Counted from the stretch's first letter, positions 17,167 through 25,395 are shown. The stretch is DNA of 64,000 bases from Deltaproteobacteria bacterium HGW-Deltaproteobacteria-13 (GCA_002840555.1 PHBJ01000010.1:62001-126000), one strand, 5' to 3'. The notes: generated by a model not told the origin, from the letters alone. Translations and numbers: made by a program.

Positions 17167-17195
17167 ATTAAAATATTTAGTTCGCCACCGAACAA
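17167..17195 (-). promoter_or_regulatory. Promoter plus MarR operator of the flavoprotein gene
   Basis: On the reverse strand, TTGTTC (17195-17190), a 17-base spacer and TTTAAT (17172-17167). Plus-strand positions 17178-17195 read TAGTTCGCCACCGAACAA, matching 15 of 18 bases of the perfect palindrome at the marR promoter. The site overlaps the -35 and spacer, where bound repressor would block polymerase. Confidence 0.6.
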
Positions 17196-17202
17196 TATAA
17201 GC

Positions 17203-17229
17203 AAAAAAACCGGGAGGATAAACCTCCCT
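17203..17229 (-). terminator. Rho-independent terminator of the MarR gene
   Basis: On the reverse strand GGGAGG (17229-17224), a short loop, CCTCCC (17217-17212), GG, then seven T residues (17209-17203). It lies 41 bases past the marR stop and separates marR from the flavoprotein gene. Confidence 0.85.
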
Positions 17230-17269
17230 GCAAATAATATTATTCAACACGCAACCCGGAGTAAATGTT

Positions 17270-17698
17270 TCAGAAGTTCCTGCACATCTTCTCCAGCGCC
17301 GCCATCAATGCTTCTTTTTCTTCCTCCGCGAATCCTTTATACGCTCTTTCGATAAGTCTTTTGGAAATGGCGTCGAAATCCTTTCTTACGGCTTTGCCTT
17401 TATCCGTCAACCGCACATAAGTACAGCGGCCGTCAACGCAACAATTGGTCTTGGTCACATATCCCAGAGATTCCAGTTTGTTGACCAACCCGGTAACGGT
17501 GGATTTGGACCGGCCGATTTGCTTGGCGATCTCCAGCACTTTCATTTGTCCGTTGTTTTGATACAGACAGCCAAAGATGGCGCCATGCGAACCGACCATT
17601 CCCTGAATTCCACAGGCCTTCAGTTCCTTCTCCAGGAACTTGCTGTATCTTTCGCGTAAACTTCCAATAAGACCGATAACGGCATTCTTAGGTATCAT
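17270..17698 (-). CDS. MarR family transcriptional repressor
   Basis: A 142-residue winged-helix regulator. The DNA-recognition region reads KVLEIAKQIGRSKSTVTGLVNKLESLGYVTKTNCCVDGRCTYVRLTDKG, with the wing carrying D-x-R-C. The CC at the wing tip and another cysteine in GRCTYV raise the possibility of redox sensing, as in OhrR/MarR relatives; this is inference. The promoter carries a perfect 20-bp palindrome, so autorepression is expected, and a similar site precedes the downstream flavoprotein gene. The ATG at 17698 lies about ten bases after the -10, so the leader is very short, with no strong Shine-Dalgarno sequence. Confidence 0.9.
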   Translation of the reverse strand: MIPKNAVIGLIGSLRERYSKFLEKELKACGIQGMVGSHGAIFGCLYQNNGQMKVLEIAKQIGRSKSTVTGLVNKLESLGYVTKTNCCVDGRCTYVRLTDKGKAVRKDFDAISKRLIERAYKGFAEEEKEALMAALEKMCRNF

Positions 17699-17708
17699 CT
17701 TGTTTAGT

Positions 17709-17737
17709 CATATAGTTCGGCGCCGAACTATTGTCAA
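17709..17737 (-). promoter_or_regulatory. marR promoter with embedded 20-bp palindromic operator
   Basis: On the reverse strand, consensus TTGACA (17737-17732), exactly 17 bases, then TATATG (17714-17709). The spacer and adjoining bases are the perfect palindrome ATAGTTCGGCGCCGAACTAT (17712-17731). A dimeric repressor here would cover the whole spacer and part of the -10. Confidence 0.85.
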
Positions 17738-17809
17738 GGGTTTTTATCGTTCTACCCATTTGCCGGGAATCTGACTTTTGTTCGGCGGGATATTCCAGGC
17801 GGACTGGTG

Positions 17810-18433
17810 TTATCTAATGAAATTTGTCCACACTCTCTCTTCTTGCTCCGGCAGACCAATTCCCGCTTTTTTACCCGCCGCGATTGATTTTAAAAGCCAA
17901 GCCATGTTCCGGCCCAGCGTCCGCATGGTCTGCAACCCTTCCATATCCTGCATGACTTCCTGAGGCGTGTTGCCATGCACCATATTCCAGTACTGCGATG
18001 AAACAACTGGCATACTATTAATAGTAAAATATTTATTCAGTTGTTCAAATGCGGCGGTCGCGCCTCCCCTGCGGCAGCTGACGATTGCCGCACCAGGTTT
18101 ATAAGTAAAAACATCACTGCCGGCGTAAAAGCAGCGATCCAGAAATGATGTTATGAAACCGGAAGGTCCGGCATAGTGGACAGGAGAACCAAAAATAAAA
18201 CCGTCTGACTTATCAGCTATCCCCAGAGCGACGTTCACGACATCATCATCGAACACGCATTTCCCCAGGTCAAGACACTTTGCGCATGCCGTGCATCCCC
18301 TGATAGGTTTCTTTCCGATATAGAATATTTCTGTTTCAATATCTTTCTTATTTAATTCCTTTTCCACTTCACAAAGGGCCGTATAGGTACATCCTTTTTT
18401 GTTCGGACTTCCATTGACCAATAATACTTTCAT
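17810..18433 (-). CDS. Flavodoxin family NAD(P)H-dependent oxidoreductase
   Basis: A 207-residue FMN protein of the same broad family as the product at 16572. It has the flavin phosphate loop NGSPNKKGCTYTAL, the cysteine segment RGCTACAKCLDLGKC and the second loop GSPVHYAGPSGFITSFLDR. These proteins reduce quinones, nitro compounds or metal centres; the substrate is unknown. GGAG precedes the ATG. No copy of the TAGTTCGG operator is visible upstream, so it is probably regulated separately from the nearer flavoprotein. Confidence 0.87.
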   Translation of the reverse strand: MKVLLVNGSPNKKGCTYTALCEVEKELNKKDIETEIFYIGKKPIRGCTACAKCLDLGKCVFDDDVVNVALGIADKSDGFIFGSPVHYAGPSGFITSFLDRCFYAGSDVFTYKPGAAIVSCRRGGATAAFEQLNKYFTINSMPVVSSQYWNMVHGNTPQEVMQDMEGLQTMRTLGRNMAWLLKSIAAGKKAGIGLPEQEERVWTNFIR

Positions 18434-18562
18434 TTTATTAATCTCCTTTCAGAAATATTAATGATGATCGTTTGAAATGTTCAACGTATTGATCACTGAC
18501 CTCTGAAACGGTCTGCCGTATCAGCGCGTTTACCGTCATTTTTTAACAAGCCGCTTTCCGAT

Positions 18563-19030
18563 TCAGGAAACACGCTCCCAGATCAGGTCCATCACGTTTC
18601 CCGCATCATCGCGGGCTGTAAGCGTAAGCGTATTTCCGCTAAAGACAAACTTCCGCGTCAGATCCGTTCCAATCCAGTCGGGAACCATAGCGGCCTTGAC
18701 CTGATGCACGACAGTGTTTCCGCGGATTTCATAAGTGCCGCAATAGGACAGAAATGACGTCATTGCTTTTATGTATCTTATGCCCGCCTTAATATATTTC
18801 CAGGACATCAACAGTTTTTTCGTACGGGCGGCATCGCTGAGCTCTTCCGGAGGCACGCCGATGAGGCTCCGTCCGGATTTCATCAGGATGGCATGCATGA
18901 AGCCGTCCGGCATATAGGATATGTATCCGAGGGGCTGATCATCGAAGGGCCTGCTCACAAGGCCCGCAGATGATTTTCTGACCACGGATTTGAGCTTCCA
19001 TGTCCCGATAAATCGTTCATCACTCATCAT
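18563..19030 (-). CDS. Lipocalin-like domain protein
   Basis: A protein of about 155 residues with the lipocalin-like fold signature FIGTWKLKSV at the start, then PLGYISYMPDGFMHAIL and a mid-domain SYCGTYEIRGNTVVHQV. It lacks a signal sequence, so it should be cytoplasmic. Relatives are often fused to or placed near small-molecule enzymes, and the ligand is unknown. The frame reaches a GTG at 19042, but GAGGAG overlaps those codons, so the start is one of two adjacent ATGs at 19030 or 19027. It shares orientation with the MBL-fold gene 53 bases upstream. Confidence 0.75.
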   Translation of the reverse strand: MMSDERFIGTWKLKSVVRKSSAGLVSRPFDDQPLGYISYMPDGFMHAILMKSGRSLIGVPPEELSDAARTKKLLMSWKYIKAGIRYIKAMTSFLSYCGTYEIRGNTVVHQVKAAMVPDWIGTDLTRKFVFSGNTLTLTARDDAGNVMDLIWERVS

Positions 19031-19083
19031 CAATCTCCTCACGAATTGGAAAATGTTAAAGTTAATACTTCAGGCGGCGAATT

Positions 19084-19989
19084 TTAAAAGGCTGATATTT
19101 GCGCCACATGACGCACCTGCGCTTTTAAATTCTGGAGATAAGATTCTCTCGGCTGCATCATCGTGCCCTTTTCGTCATATTCTTTTTTGACCATCGATTG
19201 CACGGCGGCATCGATATCGCCGTTTGCGGCATCCAGATATGTTTCGATCAGCTTCCGATACCTGGGAGTGGCTTCAAGGGATCGCTTCAAAAACCCGGCG
19301 GCGTCATCGTCTGTAAAAACCCACATGTGAGCCATTCCGATAATTTTCGGTTGAAGTCCGATCAGCTTTTCCAGCGATGAAACGTAGTCGTCATAAGAGG
19401 ATAAAAACTCGACCTGCACATGGCCGTCTTTGTCGCCTTCAGGAATGCCGTATGCTTCTCCCGCGAAGAGCGCGCGAATTTCAGGAATAAAAAAGGCCAG
19501 CGAGTCTCCGGTATGCCCGGGCACTGCGTAAACTTCGCAAGTCACACCGCCGAGATCAAACCGGTCTCCCTCTTTAAGATGGAACTCAAAATCCACCGGT
19601 TCGATGCGAACATCTTCTTCGCCGACAATGTTTTGAAAAAACCCTCTTTGGAGATCACTTAAGAAAGTCATCAGATCGAGGACAGATTTCTTCTTCATCA
19701 AGGCTCCTACCCGTTCGAAGGCGCCTGCCTGAAGATGAGGCATTTTTCTCTTGAGATAGGGAATCGCGCCCAAATGGTCGAAGTGGGAATGAGTCGCAAA
19801 AACATAATCCAGCGCGTTTTTATCCCCGAATATCTTTTCCAGAGAAGTGATATAGGCCGGACCCATGAGGTTAATTCCCGCATCGATCATCAAACGCTTC
19901 TGCCTGCCCTTAATGATATAACCCGGATAGAACCGGTTCCCGCCAACGGTTATCCATTCACCAAAATCCCCATCTGCCGTTACTTTCAT
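19084..19989 (-). CDS. MBL-fold metallohydrolase
   Basis: A 301-residue metallo-beta-lactamase-fold hydrolase with HSHFDH at residues 67-72, a later VPGHTGDS metal ligand, AGEAYG in the position of the bridging acidic residue, and MAHMWVF near the C-terminus. The spacing and length differ from the short glyoxalase II-like protein at 12507, so the two are not close paralogues. The substrate is unknown. The start is ATG after GGAGAG. It probably shares a transcript with the downstream lipocalin-like gene. Confidence 0.82.
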   Translation of the reverse strand: MKVTADGDFGEWITVGGNRFYPGYIIKGRQKRLMIDAGINLMGPAYITSLEKIFGDKNALDYVFATHSHFDHLGAIPYLKRKMPHLQAGAFERVGALMKKKSVLDLMTFLSDLQRGFFQNIVGEEDVRIEPVDFEFHLKEGDRFDLGGVTCEVYAVPGHTGDSLAFFIPEIRALFAGEAYGIPEGDKDGHVQVEFLSSYDDYVSSLEKLIGLQPKIIGMAHMWVFTDDDAAGFLKRSLEATPRYRKLIETYLDAANGDIDAAVQSMVKKEYDEKGTMMQPRESYLQNLKAQVRHVAQISAF

Positions 19990-20020
19990 CTCTCCTCCGA
20001 ACTTTCGCGAAATATAGAAA

Positions 20021-20707
20021 CTATTTTACAGATTGCGGTGTTTGAGTTTGTGCTTTCGGCGCAATCCTGATTTCTACCCTTCTGTTTTTTTGCCGTCCGG
20101 CTTCCGTGTCATTGGTTGCTACAGGCATGGTTTTGCCGTACCCGACAACTTCAATGCGGCTTTCGGCGACACCGCGCAAAACCAGCAAAGTTTTTACCGC
20201 ATTGGCACGCCTCTTCGAAAGATCCATATTATATTCATCGGACCCTTTGCTGTCGGTATGTCCTTCCACTCTGATTAAAGTATCGGGATATTGATTCAAA
20301 ACGCCGGCAACCCGGTTTATTTCGTTATAAAGTCCCGGACGCAATTCTGTTGAGTTCGTATCGAAGGTAACATCGCCTTTAAAAGTCACGGATAAAAGAT
20401 TTCCTTCCCTGGTAACGGCGGCAGCTTCCGATTTTGCCAGAACGTCACGCATTTCTTTTTCCTGCCTGTCCATCATCGTGCCGACGCCATAACCACCGGC
20501 CCCGCCCACGGCAGCGCCAATAGCCGCTCCGATGAGCGTTCCTTTTGTGTCATGGCCGATGGCCTGTCCCAGTATTGCGCCGACCACGGCTCCACCTCCC
20601 GCTCCCAAAAGGCCGCCTTGCTGACCTTTCGTCATTGTTCCGGTTTCCGCGCAACCGGCCAAAAGTAAAAGACAACAGAGCAATAAAGCTATTCCCGTCT
20701 TATTCAT
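20021..20707 (-). CDS. OmpA-family outer-membrane lipoprotein with glycine zipper
   Basis: A 228-residue lipoprotein. The signal peptide ends at a clear lipobox LLLAGC (Cys ~19). Residues ~30-80 are Gly/Ala-rich with repeated GxxxG spacing (GGLLGAGGGAVVGAILG, GAAIGAAVGGAGGYGVG), the glycine-zipper domain. Residues ~100-220 are an OmpA C-terminal peptidoglycan-binding domain with VTFDTNSTEL, RVEGHTDSKGSDEYNMDLSKRRA and the R-V-E-I-R-I end. It resembles YiaD-type proteins that tether the outer membrane to the wall. GGAG precedes the ATG, and a TTGACG/TATACT promoter lies upstream. Confidence 0.92.
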   Translation of the reverse strand: MNKTGIALLLCCLLLLAGCAETGTMTKGQQGGLLGAGGGAVVGAILGQAIGHDTKGTLIGAAIGAAVGGAGGYGVGTMMDRQEKEMRDVLAKSEAAAVTREGNLLSVTFKGDVTFDTNSTELRPGLYNEINRVAGVLNQYPDTLIRVEGHTDSKGSDEYNMDLSKRRANAVKTLLVLRGVAESRIEVVGYGKTMPVATNDTEAGRQKNRRVEIRIAPKAQTQTPQSVK

Positions 20708-20768
20708 TTTTTATTCTCCTTTCAGAAATTTTTTATTGATATTTTTCAACACAGCATTTAGTTCGGGA

Positions 20769-20798
20769 AGTATAATCGGCAACGGATTTGTCCGTCAA
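20769..20798 (-). promoter_or_regulatory. Candidate promoter for the OmpA-type lipoprotein
   Basis: Reverse strand TTGACG (20798-20793), an 18-base spacer and TATACT (20774-20769), about 60 bases before the ATG at 20707. Confidence 0.5.
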
Positions 20799-20874
20799 GA
20801 AAATATTAACCGCACCAAATAATCAACCCGACCGGATTCTCCTGCCGGCGGGAAAAGGTCGAAGAAGTAGTAAA

Positions 20875-21177
20875 TTATTTTGGTATTGTAATTTTTCTTT
20901 TTTCCGGCGCGGGCTGCTGGCGGTAGAGGATGGCGATATTGCCGATGATGCCGATCATTTCGCTTTTTGTGGCTTTTGCTATATCTTCCGAGATTTCTTT
21001 TTTGGCTTCCTTGAATTCACCGAATTTTACCTTAATAAGTTCGTGATCTTTCAGGGCTAAATCAACCGAACCGATGAGCTGCTCCGTTACGCCTTTTGCG
21101 CCGATGATTACCAGCGGTTTTAAATGATGCGCCTGCGCGCGCAGATATTTTCTTTGAGAACCTTTAAGTTTGTCCAT
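20875..21177 (-). CDS. YhbY-type CRM-domain RNA-binding protein
   Basis: A 100-residue single CRM-domain protein, related to YhbY, which associates with pre-50S ribosomal particles. It has the KGSQRKYLRAQAHHLKPLVIIGAKGVTEQLI start and the later HELIKVKFGE strand; the GxxG loop is IGAKG. The ORF could begin at 21213, but ATG 21177 follows AAGGAAAG and matches the family's N-terminus. The C-terminal tail (LYRQQPAPEKRKITIPK) is basic and may extend RNA contact. It is a single gene divergent from hypA. Confidence 0.88.
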   Translation of the reverse strand: MDKLKGSQRKYLRAQAHHLKPLVIIGAKGVTEQLIGSVDLALKDHELIKVKFGEFKEAKKEISEDIAKATKSEMIGIIGNIAILYRQQPAPEKRKITIPK

Positions 21178-21259
21178 AAATTTTCTTTCCTTTTGCACGG
21201 AAGTTATTATCATAACTGAACCGAATAATAAACATTTATTGAATGGCCTTATTTTAGAC

Positions 21260-21289
21260 TTTACAAAACATCTTTATATTGATTAAATT
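21260..21289 (+). promoter_or_regulatory. Candidate promoter for hypA
   Basis: TTTACA (21260-21265), an 18-base spacer and TAAATT (21284-21289), 16 bases before ATG 21306. The trxB gene has the same arrangement, TTTACA-18-TAAAAT. Confidence 0.35.
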
Positions 21290-21305
21290 ACACAAGGAGT
21301 ATTTT

Positions 21306-21656
21306 ATGCACGAATTACCGGTAATCCAGAGCATCCTTGATATTGTGCTGAATCATGCCCGCATCAATCATGTCACCAAGGTGCACAGCATATCGCTGGC
21401 CATTGGTGAATTGAGCGATCTGCAAGACGAATGGCTCCAGCGCTATTTCGATTATATCAGCAAAGGCACCCTGGCCGAGGGCGCGCGCCTGGTGATCGAG
21501 CGCACGCCGGTTGTGCTCAAATGCGGGCAATGCGCAAAGGAAATATCTGTAAAACAAGGTGAAATAAAGGACATGGTTTGCCCTGAATGCCAAAACAAAG
21601 AATTCACCCTTATCGCCGGCAGAGATTATTTTATTAAAAGCATGGAGGCGCAGTAA
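21306..21656 (+). CDS. hypA: HypA-type hydrogenase nickel incorporation protein
   Basis: A 116-residue metallochaperone that delivers nickel to the large subunit of [NiFe] hydrogenase. It begins MHELPVIQSIL; His2 is the nickel ligand, which fixes the start at 21306 rather than 21279. The zinc site is formed by CGQC and CPEC around residues 76-100. AAGGAG precedes the ATG. Neither the partner HypB nor hydrogenase structural genes are nearby, so the gene is isolated from its usual cluster; the hydrogenase genes could be elsewhere in the genome. Confidence 0.9.
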   Translation: MHELPVIQSILDIVLNHARINHVTKVHSISLAIGELSDLQDEWLQRYFDYISKGTLAEGARLVIERTPVVLKCGQCAKEISVKQGEIKDMVCPECQNKEFTLIAGRDYFIKSMEAQ

Positions 21657-21696
21657 GGGGTGAAGTTCGGTTGGCCGCGATTAACTTATTTCACAC

Positions 21697-21726
21697 TTTA
21701 CAAAATGAACTTATCCTGATTAAAAT
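21697..21726 (+). promoter_or_regulatory. Candidate promoter for trxB
   Basis: TTTACA (21697-21702), an 18-base spacer and TAAAAT (21721-21726), 30 bases before the TTG start at 21757. Confidence 0.35.
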
Positions 21727-21756
21727 ACTGGAAAATTGACTACGGGGGAAATTTCT

Positions 21757-22719
21757 TTGAACAAAACAAAATTGCCGGAATATGATTACGATACAATTAT
21801 TATCGGCGGCGGGCCGGCAGGCTATACCGCCGGTATTTACGCCGCCAGAAGCGGGTTAAAAACATTGCTCGTGGAAGGCGCGGCGACGGTAAGTCAAATA
21901 ACCATTACCGATCTGATCGAAAATTATCCGGGAATTCCTGAAGGGATTAACGGATATGATCTGATGCAGCTCTTTAAAAAACAAGCGCTTAATTTCGGGC
22001 TGGAAACAATAACCCGGGACGTTTCGTCAATCAAAAAAGCCGGCGACGCCCCGGTGATCTGGGAGGTTACCGCAGAAAACAAAACCTACAGGACTTTAAG
22101 CGTGATTGCCGCGACCGGCGCACAATGGAGCAAGCTCGGCGTCCCCGGCGAAGAGGAATTCGCCGGAAAAGGCGTTTCCTATTGCGCTACCTGTGACGGA
22201 CCGTTCTATAGAAATAAAGATGTCATTGTCGTGGGCGGCGGCGATACGGCTATTCAGGAAGCCCTGTTTCTGACTCATTTTGCCAGCAAGGTTACGGTTA
22301 TCCATCGGCGCGACCGTTTGCGCGCGGCGGCAATCCTGCAGAAAAGAGCGTTCGCGGAAAAGAAAATCGAATTTGTCTGGAAGGCAAAACTGACGGAAGT
22401 TTCCGGTCAGGATTTTGTCACCGGCGTGAAGGTGGCTGATGTCCAAACAAAAGGCATTAAAGAAATTGCTGCTGAAGGCGTTTTTATTTTTGTCGGCCGA
22501 GTTCCTCACACCGACCTTTTCCGGCATATCTTAAAATTGGACGCGGGCGGCTACATTATTACGGACGATAATATGCAAACGTCCGCCGCAGGAATATTTG
22601 CCGCCGGTGATTGCCGCGTCAAACAGTTCCGTCAGGTGATTACGGCCGCGGGCGACGGAGCCAACGCGGTATACAGCGCCGAGCTGTACGTTGACGAACT
22701 CAAAGGCCAGGCCTACTAA
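21757..22719 (+). CDS. trxB: Thioredoxin reductase
   Basis: A 320-residue FAD/NADPH-dependent flavoprotein that reduces thioredoxin. The FAD-binding GGGPAGYTAG lies near the N-terminus, the redox pair CATC at ~143-146 in SYCATCDGPF, the NADPH Rossmann VVGGGDTAIQEA after it, and the C-terminal FAD motif AAGDCR. The start is taken as TTG 21757 because GGGGGAA lies seven bases upstream; a TTG at 21736 is the only longer option. It is 24 bases ahead of lgt and probably co-transcribed. It could supply electrons through thioredoxin to CcdA/TlpA. Confidence 0.93.
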   Translation: MNKTKLPEYDYDTIIIGGGPAGYTAGIYAARSGLKTLLVEGAATVSQITITDLIENYPGIPEGINGYDLMQLFKKQALNFGLETITRDVSSIKKAGDAPVIWEVTAENKTYRTLSVIAATGAQWSKLGVPGEEEFAGKGVSYCATCDGPFYRNKDVIVVGGGDTAIQEALFLTHFASKVTVIHRRDRLRAAAILQKRAFAEKKIEFVWKAKLTEVSGQDFVTGVKVADVQTKGIKEIAAEGVFIFVGRVPHTDLFRHILKLDAGGYIITDDNMQTSAAGIFAAGDCRVKQFRQVITAAGDGANAVYSAELYVDELKGQAY

Positions 22720-22743
22720 ACTTTTAACCGGGAAAATTAAATT

Positions 22744-23574
22744 ATGGAATCTTTCATTAATACATGGCAGCACTTGCCCTCGCACATAAGCCCTGCCCTT
22801 TTCAGTATGGGTTCGTTTCAACTGCGCTATTACAGCCTGATGTATCTTGTCGCTTTCGCCGTCGTCTATTTTTTGACCCTCTACCGGATCAAGAATGAAA
22901 AGTTTGAATACACGGAAGAAACGGTGCAGGATTATCTTGTCTGGGCGATGCTCGGTTTGATTTTAGGGGGCCGCTTTGGCTATGCCCTGTTTTATAATTT
23001 CAGTTATTACTTTCAGCATCCGCTGGAAATCATTTTGCCTTTCGATTTTTCCAATGGAATAAAATTTGTCGGACTCAGCGGCATGTCTTACCATGGCGGG
23101 CTGATCGGCATTGTTATCGTCACTCTGCTATTTTGCCGCAAACGTAAGATTAACGTCCTGCGTTTTGTTGATATGTTCTGCCCGGCCATCCCGCTGGGCT
23201 ACACATTTGGCCGAATCGGCAATTTTATCAACGGGGAGCTCTATGGCCGCGTAACGACAATGCCGTGGGGCATGTATTTCCCGCTTGATGCGACGCGGAG
23301 CCTGCGCCATCCTTCCCAGCTTTATGAAGCTCTTTTCGAAGGAATTGTTCTATTTTTACTGCTGTGGCTGATCAGAAAAAATAAGAATTTTGATGGATTC
23401 CTGCTGGGAACATACATTTGCGGCTACGGTTTTGTGCGTTTCTTTATTGAATTTTTCCGCGAGCCCGACTATCAGCTTGGTTTGGTTCTGGGCTTTATGA
23501 GTATGGGACAGGTTCTTTGCTCGTTAATGATGATCGCCGGTATAACGATTTTGATCTGGCGTAAAAATGCATGA
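22744..23574 (+). CDS. lgt: Prolipoprotein diacylglyceryl transferase
   Basis: A 276-residue inner-membrane enzyme that transfers diacylglyceryl from phosphatidylglycerol to the lipobox cysteine of prolipoproteins. Seven hydrophobic segments are visible, with the family motifs GGRFGYALFYN, MSYHGGLIGI (essential His), the signature GRIGNFINGELYGR and HPSQLYEA near residue 195. A lipoprotein substrate is encoded close by at 20021. The gene follows trxB by 24 bases; GGGAAAAT precedes the ATG. Length is normal. Confidence 0.95.
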   Translation: MESFINTWQHLPSHISPALFSMGSFQLRYYSLMYLVAFAVVYFLTLYRIKNEKFEYTEETVQDYLVWAMLGLILGGRFGYALFYNFSYYFQHPLEIILPFDFSNGIKFVGLSGMSYHGGLIGIVIVTLLFCRKRKINVLRFVDMFCPAIPLGYTFGRIGNFINGELYGRVTTMPWGMYFPLDATRSLRHPSQLYEALFEGIVLFLLLWLIRKNKNFDGFLLGTYICGYGFVRFFIEFFREPDYQLGLVLGFMSMGQVLCSLMMIAGITILIWRKNA

Positions 23575-23654
23575 ACCAAATGAATATTTCTCCCGGTGAT
23601 ATCGTTAACCAGCCATGACGCGGACAGCCAATCTAAAATAGAGGAATTTATAAT

Positions 23655-24599
23655 ATGATCCTTTGGTGGACATTCTTTGGTGTTTTTATTTTTGCGATGC
23701 TCGCTTTAGATCTCGGCGTTTTCAACCGCAAGGTTCACGTCATCAAAATGAAGGAATCATTGCTTTGGACCGCTTTCTGGGTAACGCTGGCGCTGGCGTT
23801 CTGCGCGGGTATTTATTTTTTTCACGGTGAAGGCCACTCCAAAGCGATGGAGTTTTTTACCGCCTATATCATTGAATATTCTTTGAGCATCGACAATCTT
23901 TTCGTTTTCATGCTGATATTCAGGTTTTTCAGCGTGCCGCAGTCCTATGAACACAAAGCGCTGTTCTGGGGAATATTGCTGGCGCTGATTACCCGCGCGG
24001 TCTTTATCTTTGCCGGCGTCGCTCTCCTCAATGCCTTCAGTTGGGTCATGTATATTTTCGGAGTTTTTCTGATTTTTACCGGCATCAAAATGGCGTTGAA
24101 CAAAGAGACGGAAGTTCATCCTGATAAAAATATCGCCATTAAACTGCTTCGTTTTTTCATTCCCGTGACAAAAGAATTTCAGGAAGCCAGGTTTTTTATC
24201 ATTAAAAACGGCAGGCGTCTGGCCACTCCCATGCTGGCCGTGCTTCTGGCGCTGGAAACCACCGACATCCTGTTCGCAGTTGATTCGATTCCCGCTGTTC
24301 TGGCTATTTCCAAAGATCCTTTTATTGTTTATACTTCTAATGTCTTCGCCATTCTGGGACTGCGTTCGTTATTTTTCGCGATTTCCGGCTTGATGAAGCT
24401 GTTTCATTTGCTGCACTACGGTCTGGCGGCAATCCTGAGTTTTGTCGGTGTAAAAATGCTTATTGAAGATTTCTTTCACGTACCGGTCGGAGTTTCCCTG
24501 ATTATAATCTCTTCTATTCTCGTTATATCGGTTGTAGCGTCCATCATCTGGCCGGATACAAAGTATGAAGATATTCCTCAGATAAATATTAAGGATTGA
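23655..24599 (+). CDS. TerC family integral membrane protein (Alx-like)
   Basis: A 314-residue membrane protein with about nine hydrophobic helices and the acidic intramembrane residues typical of TerC/Alx. Motifs include ALDLGVFNRKVH, EYSLSIDNLFVFMLIFRFF, ALETTDILFAVDSIPAVLAIS and FAILGLRSLFFAISG. The Asp/Glu residues in these helices fit metal (Mn2+) or cation transport, the role shown for some family members. AGAGG precedes the ATG. It is seven bases before the rRNA methyltransferase gene, so the two likely share a message. Confidence 0.92.
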   Translation: MILWWTFFGVFIFAMLALDLGVFNRKVHVIKMKESLLWTAFWVTLALAFCAGIYFFHGEGHSKAMEFFTAYIIEYSLSIDNLFVFMLIFRFFSVPQSYEHKALFWGILLALITRAVFIFAGVALLNAFSWVMYIFGVFLIFTGIKMALNKETEVHPDKNIAIKLLRFFIPVTKEFQEARFFIIKNGRRLATPMLAVLLALETTDILFAVDSIPAVLAISKDPFIVYTSNVFAILGLRSLFFAISGLMKLFHLLHYGLAAILSFVGVKMLIEDFFHVPVGVSLIIISSILVISVVASIIWPDTKYEDIPQINIKD

Positions 24600-24606
24600 T
24601 ATTTTT

Positions 24607-25386
24607 ATGCAAACCGGGTTTCTCAACGCTTCACAAATTCAGTTAAAAAGATGGGCAAGACTTAACGATGCCAAAGTCCGGCAGGAAGAAGGATTGTTTT
24701 TAGCCGAAGGCGTAAAGATCGTCGAAGAACTTCTGGCGAGTGGCTGGCCGATTAAAGAACTGCTTATCATGCCCGAAAAAATAAAATACTGGGAAGGGCT
24801 CGATCTTCCCAGCACCGGAAATATTCCCGCCTATCAGCTCACCCGCTCCCAGTGGCAAAAAATCGGACAGGACAGAGAGCCGGAGGGTATCATGGCGGTA
24901 ACCGCCATTAAAAAGTCGCCGGATATTTCTTCATGGCTGGCTGAAACTTCCGGTAACATTTTAATTTTACATGAAATCAACAATCCTCTCAATCTCGGAG
25001 CGCTCGCGCGCAGTGCGCGCTGGTTCGGTTTTGACGGAATAATTCTAAGCGCCTATTCGGCGGACTACACCAATCCAAAGGCTGTGCGCGCTTCGATGGG
25101 AAGTCTTTTTCATTTGACAATTATTCCCGATATTGATTTATCCACGGCATTGCCGGAAATTAAGAAAAGTTTTTTTCTCATCGGATCTGATGTGCGCGAA
25201 GGATTACCGCCTCATCCGGTTCAAAAAAAGGCTGCCCTGCTTTTGGGCAATGAAAGTCATGGATTGCCGGAAGCTATTTTACACATGGCCGATGAAAAAT
25301 GGAGCATCCCCGGAAGCGGCAAAGCCGAGTCCCTGAGTCTGCCGCAGGCGGCGGCGATTATGATGTACGAATGCACAAAGAAGTGA
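24607..25386 (+). CDS. SpoU/TrmH family RNA methyltransferase
   Basis: A 259-residue SAM-dependent 2'-O-methyltransferase with the trefoil-knot SPOUT fold. The N-terminal substrate-binding region (RLNDAKVRQEEGLFLAEGVKIVEELL) is of the SpoU-sub-bind type. The catalytic domain has motif 1 NNPLNLGALARSARWFG, motif 2 LLLGNESHGLPE and motif 3 SLSLPQAAAIMMYE. The target, rRNA or tRNA, cannot be assigned; RlmB/TsnR-like enzymes are closest. Motif 3 has SLPQAAA where SLNVSVA is commoner, but the Ser/Leu framework remains. Confidence 0.9.
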   Translation: MQTGFLNASQIQLKRWARLNDAKVRQEEGLFLAEGVKIVEELLASGWPIKELLIMPEKIKYWEGLDLPSTGNIPAYQLTRSQWQKIGQDREPEGIMAVTAIKKSPDISSWLAETSGNILILHEINNPLNLGALARSARWFGFDGIILSAYSADYTNPKAVRASMGSLFHLTIIPDIDLSTALPEIKKSFFLIGSDVREGLPPHPVQKKAALLLGNESHGLPEAILHMADEKWSIPGSGKAESLSLPQAAAIMMYECTKK

Positions 25387-25395
25387 ATTAATGAT

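Noticed and set aside
20758-20767. TAGTTCGGGA resembles one half of the marR operator palindrome
   Set aside because: Only a half-site; the mirrored half is absent and a normal promoter explains the region.
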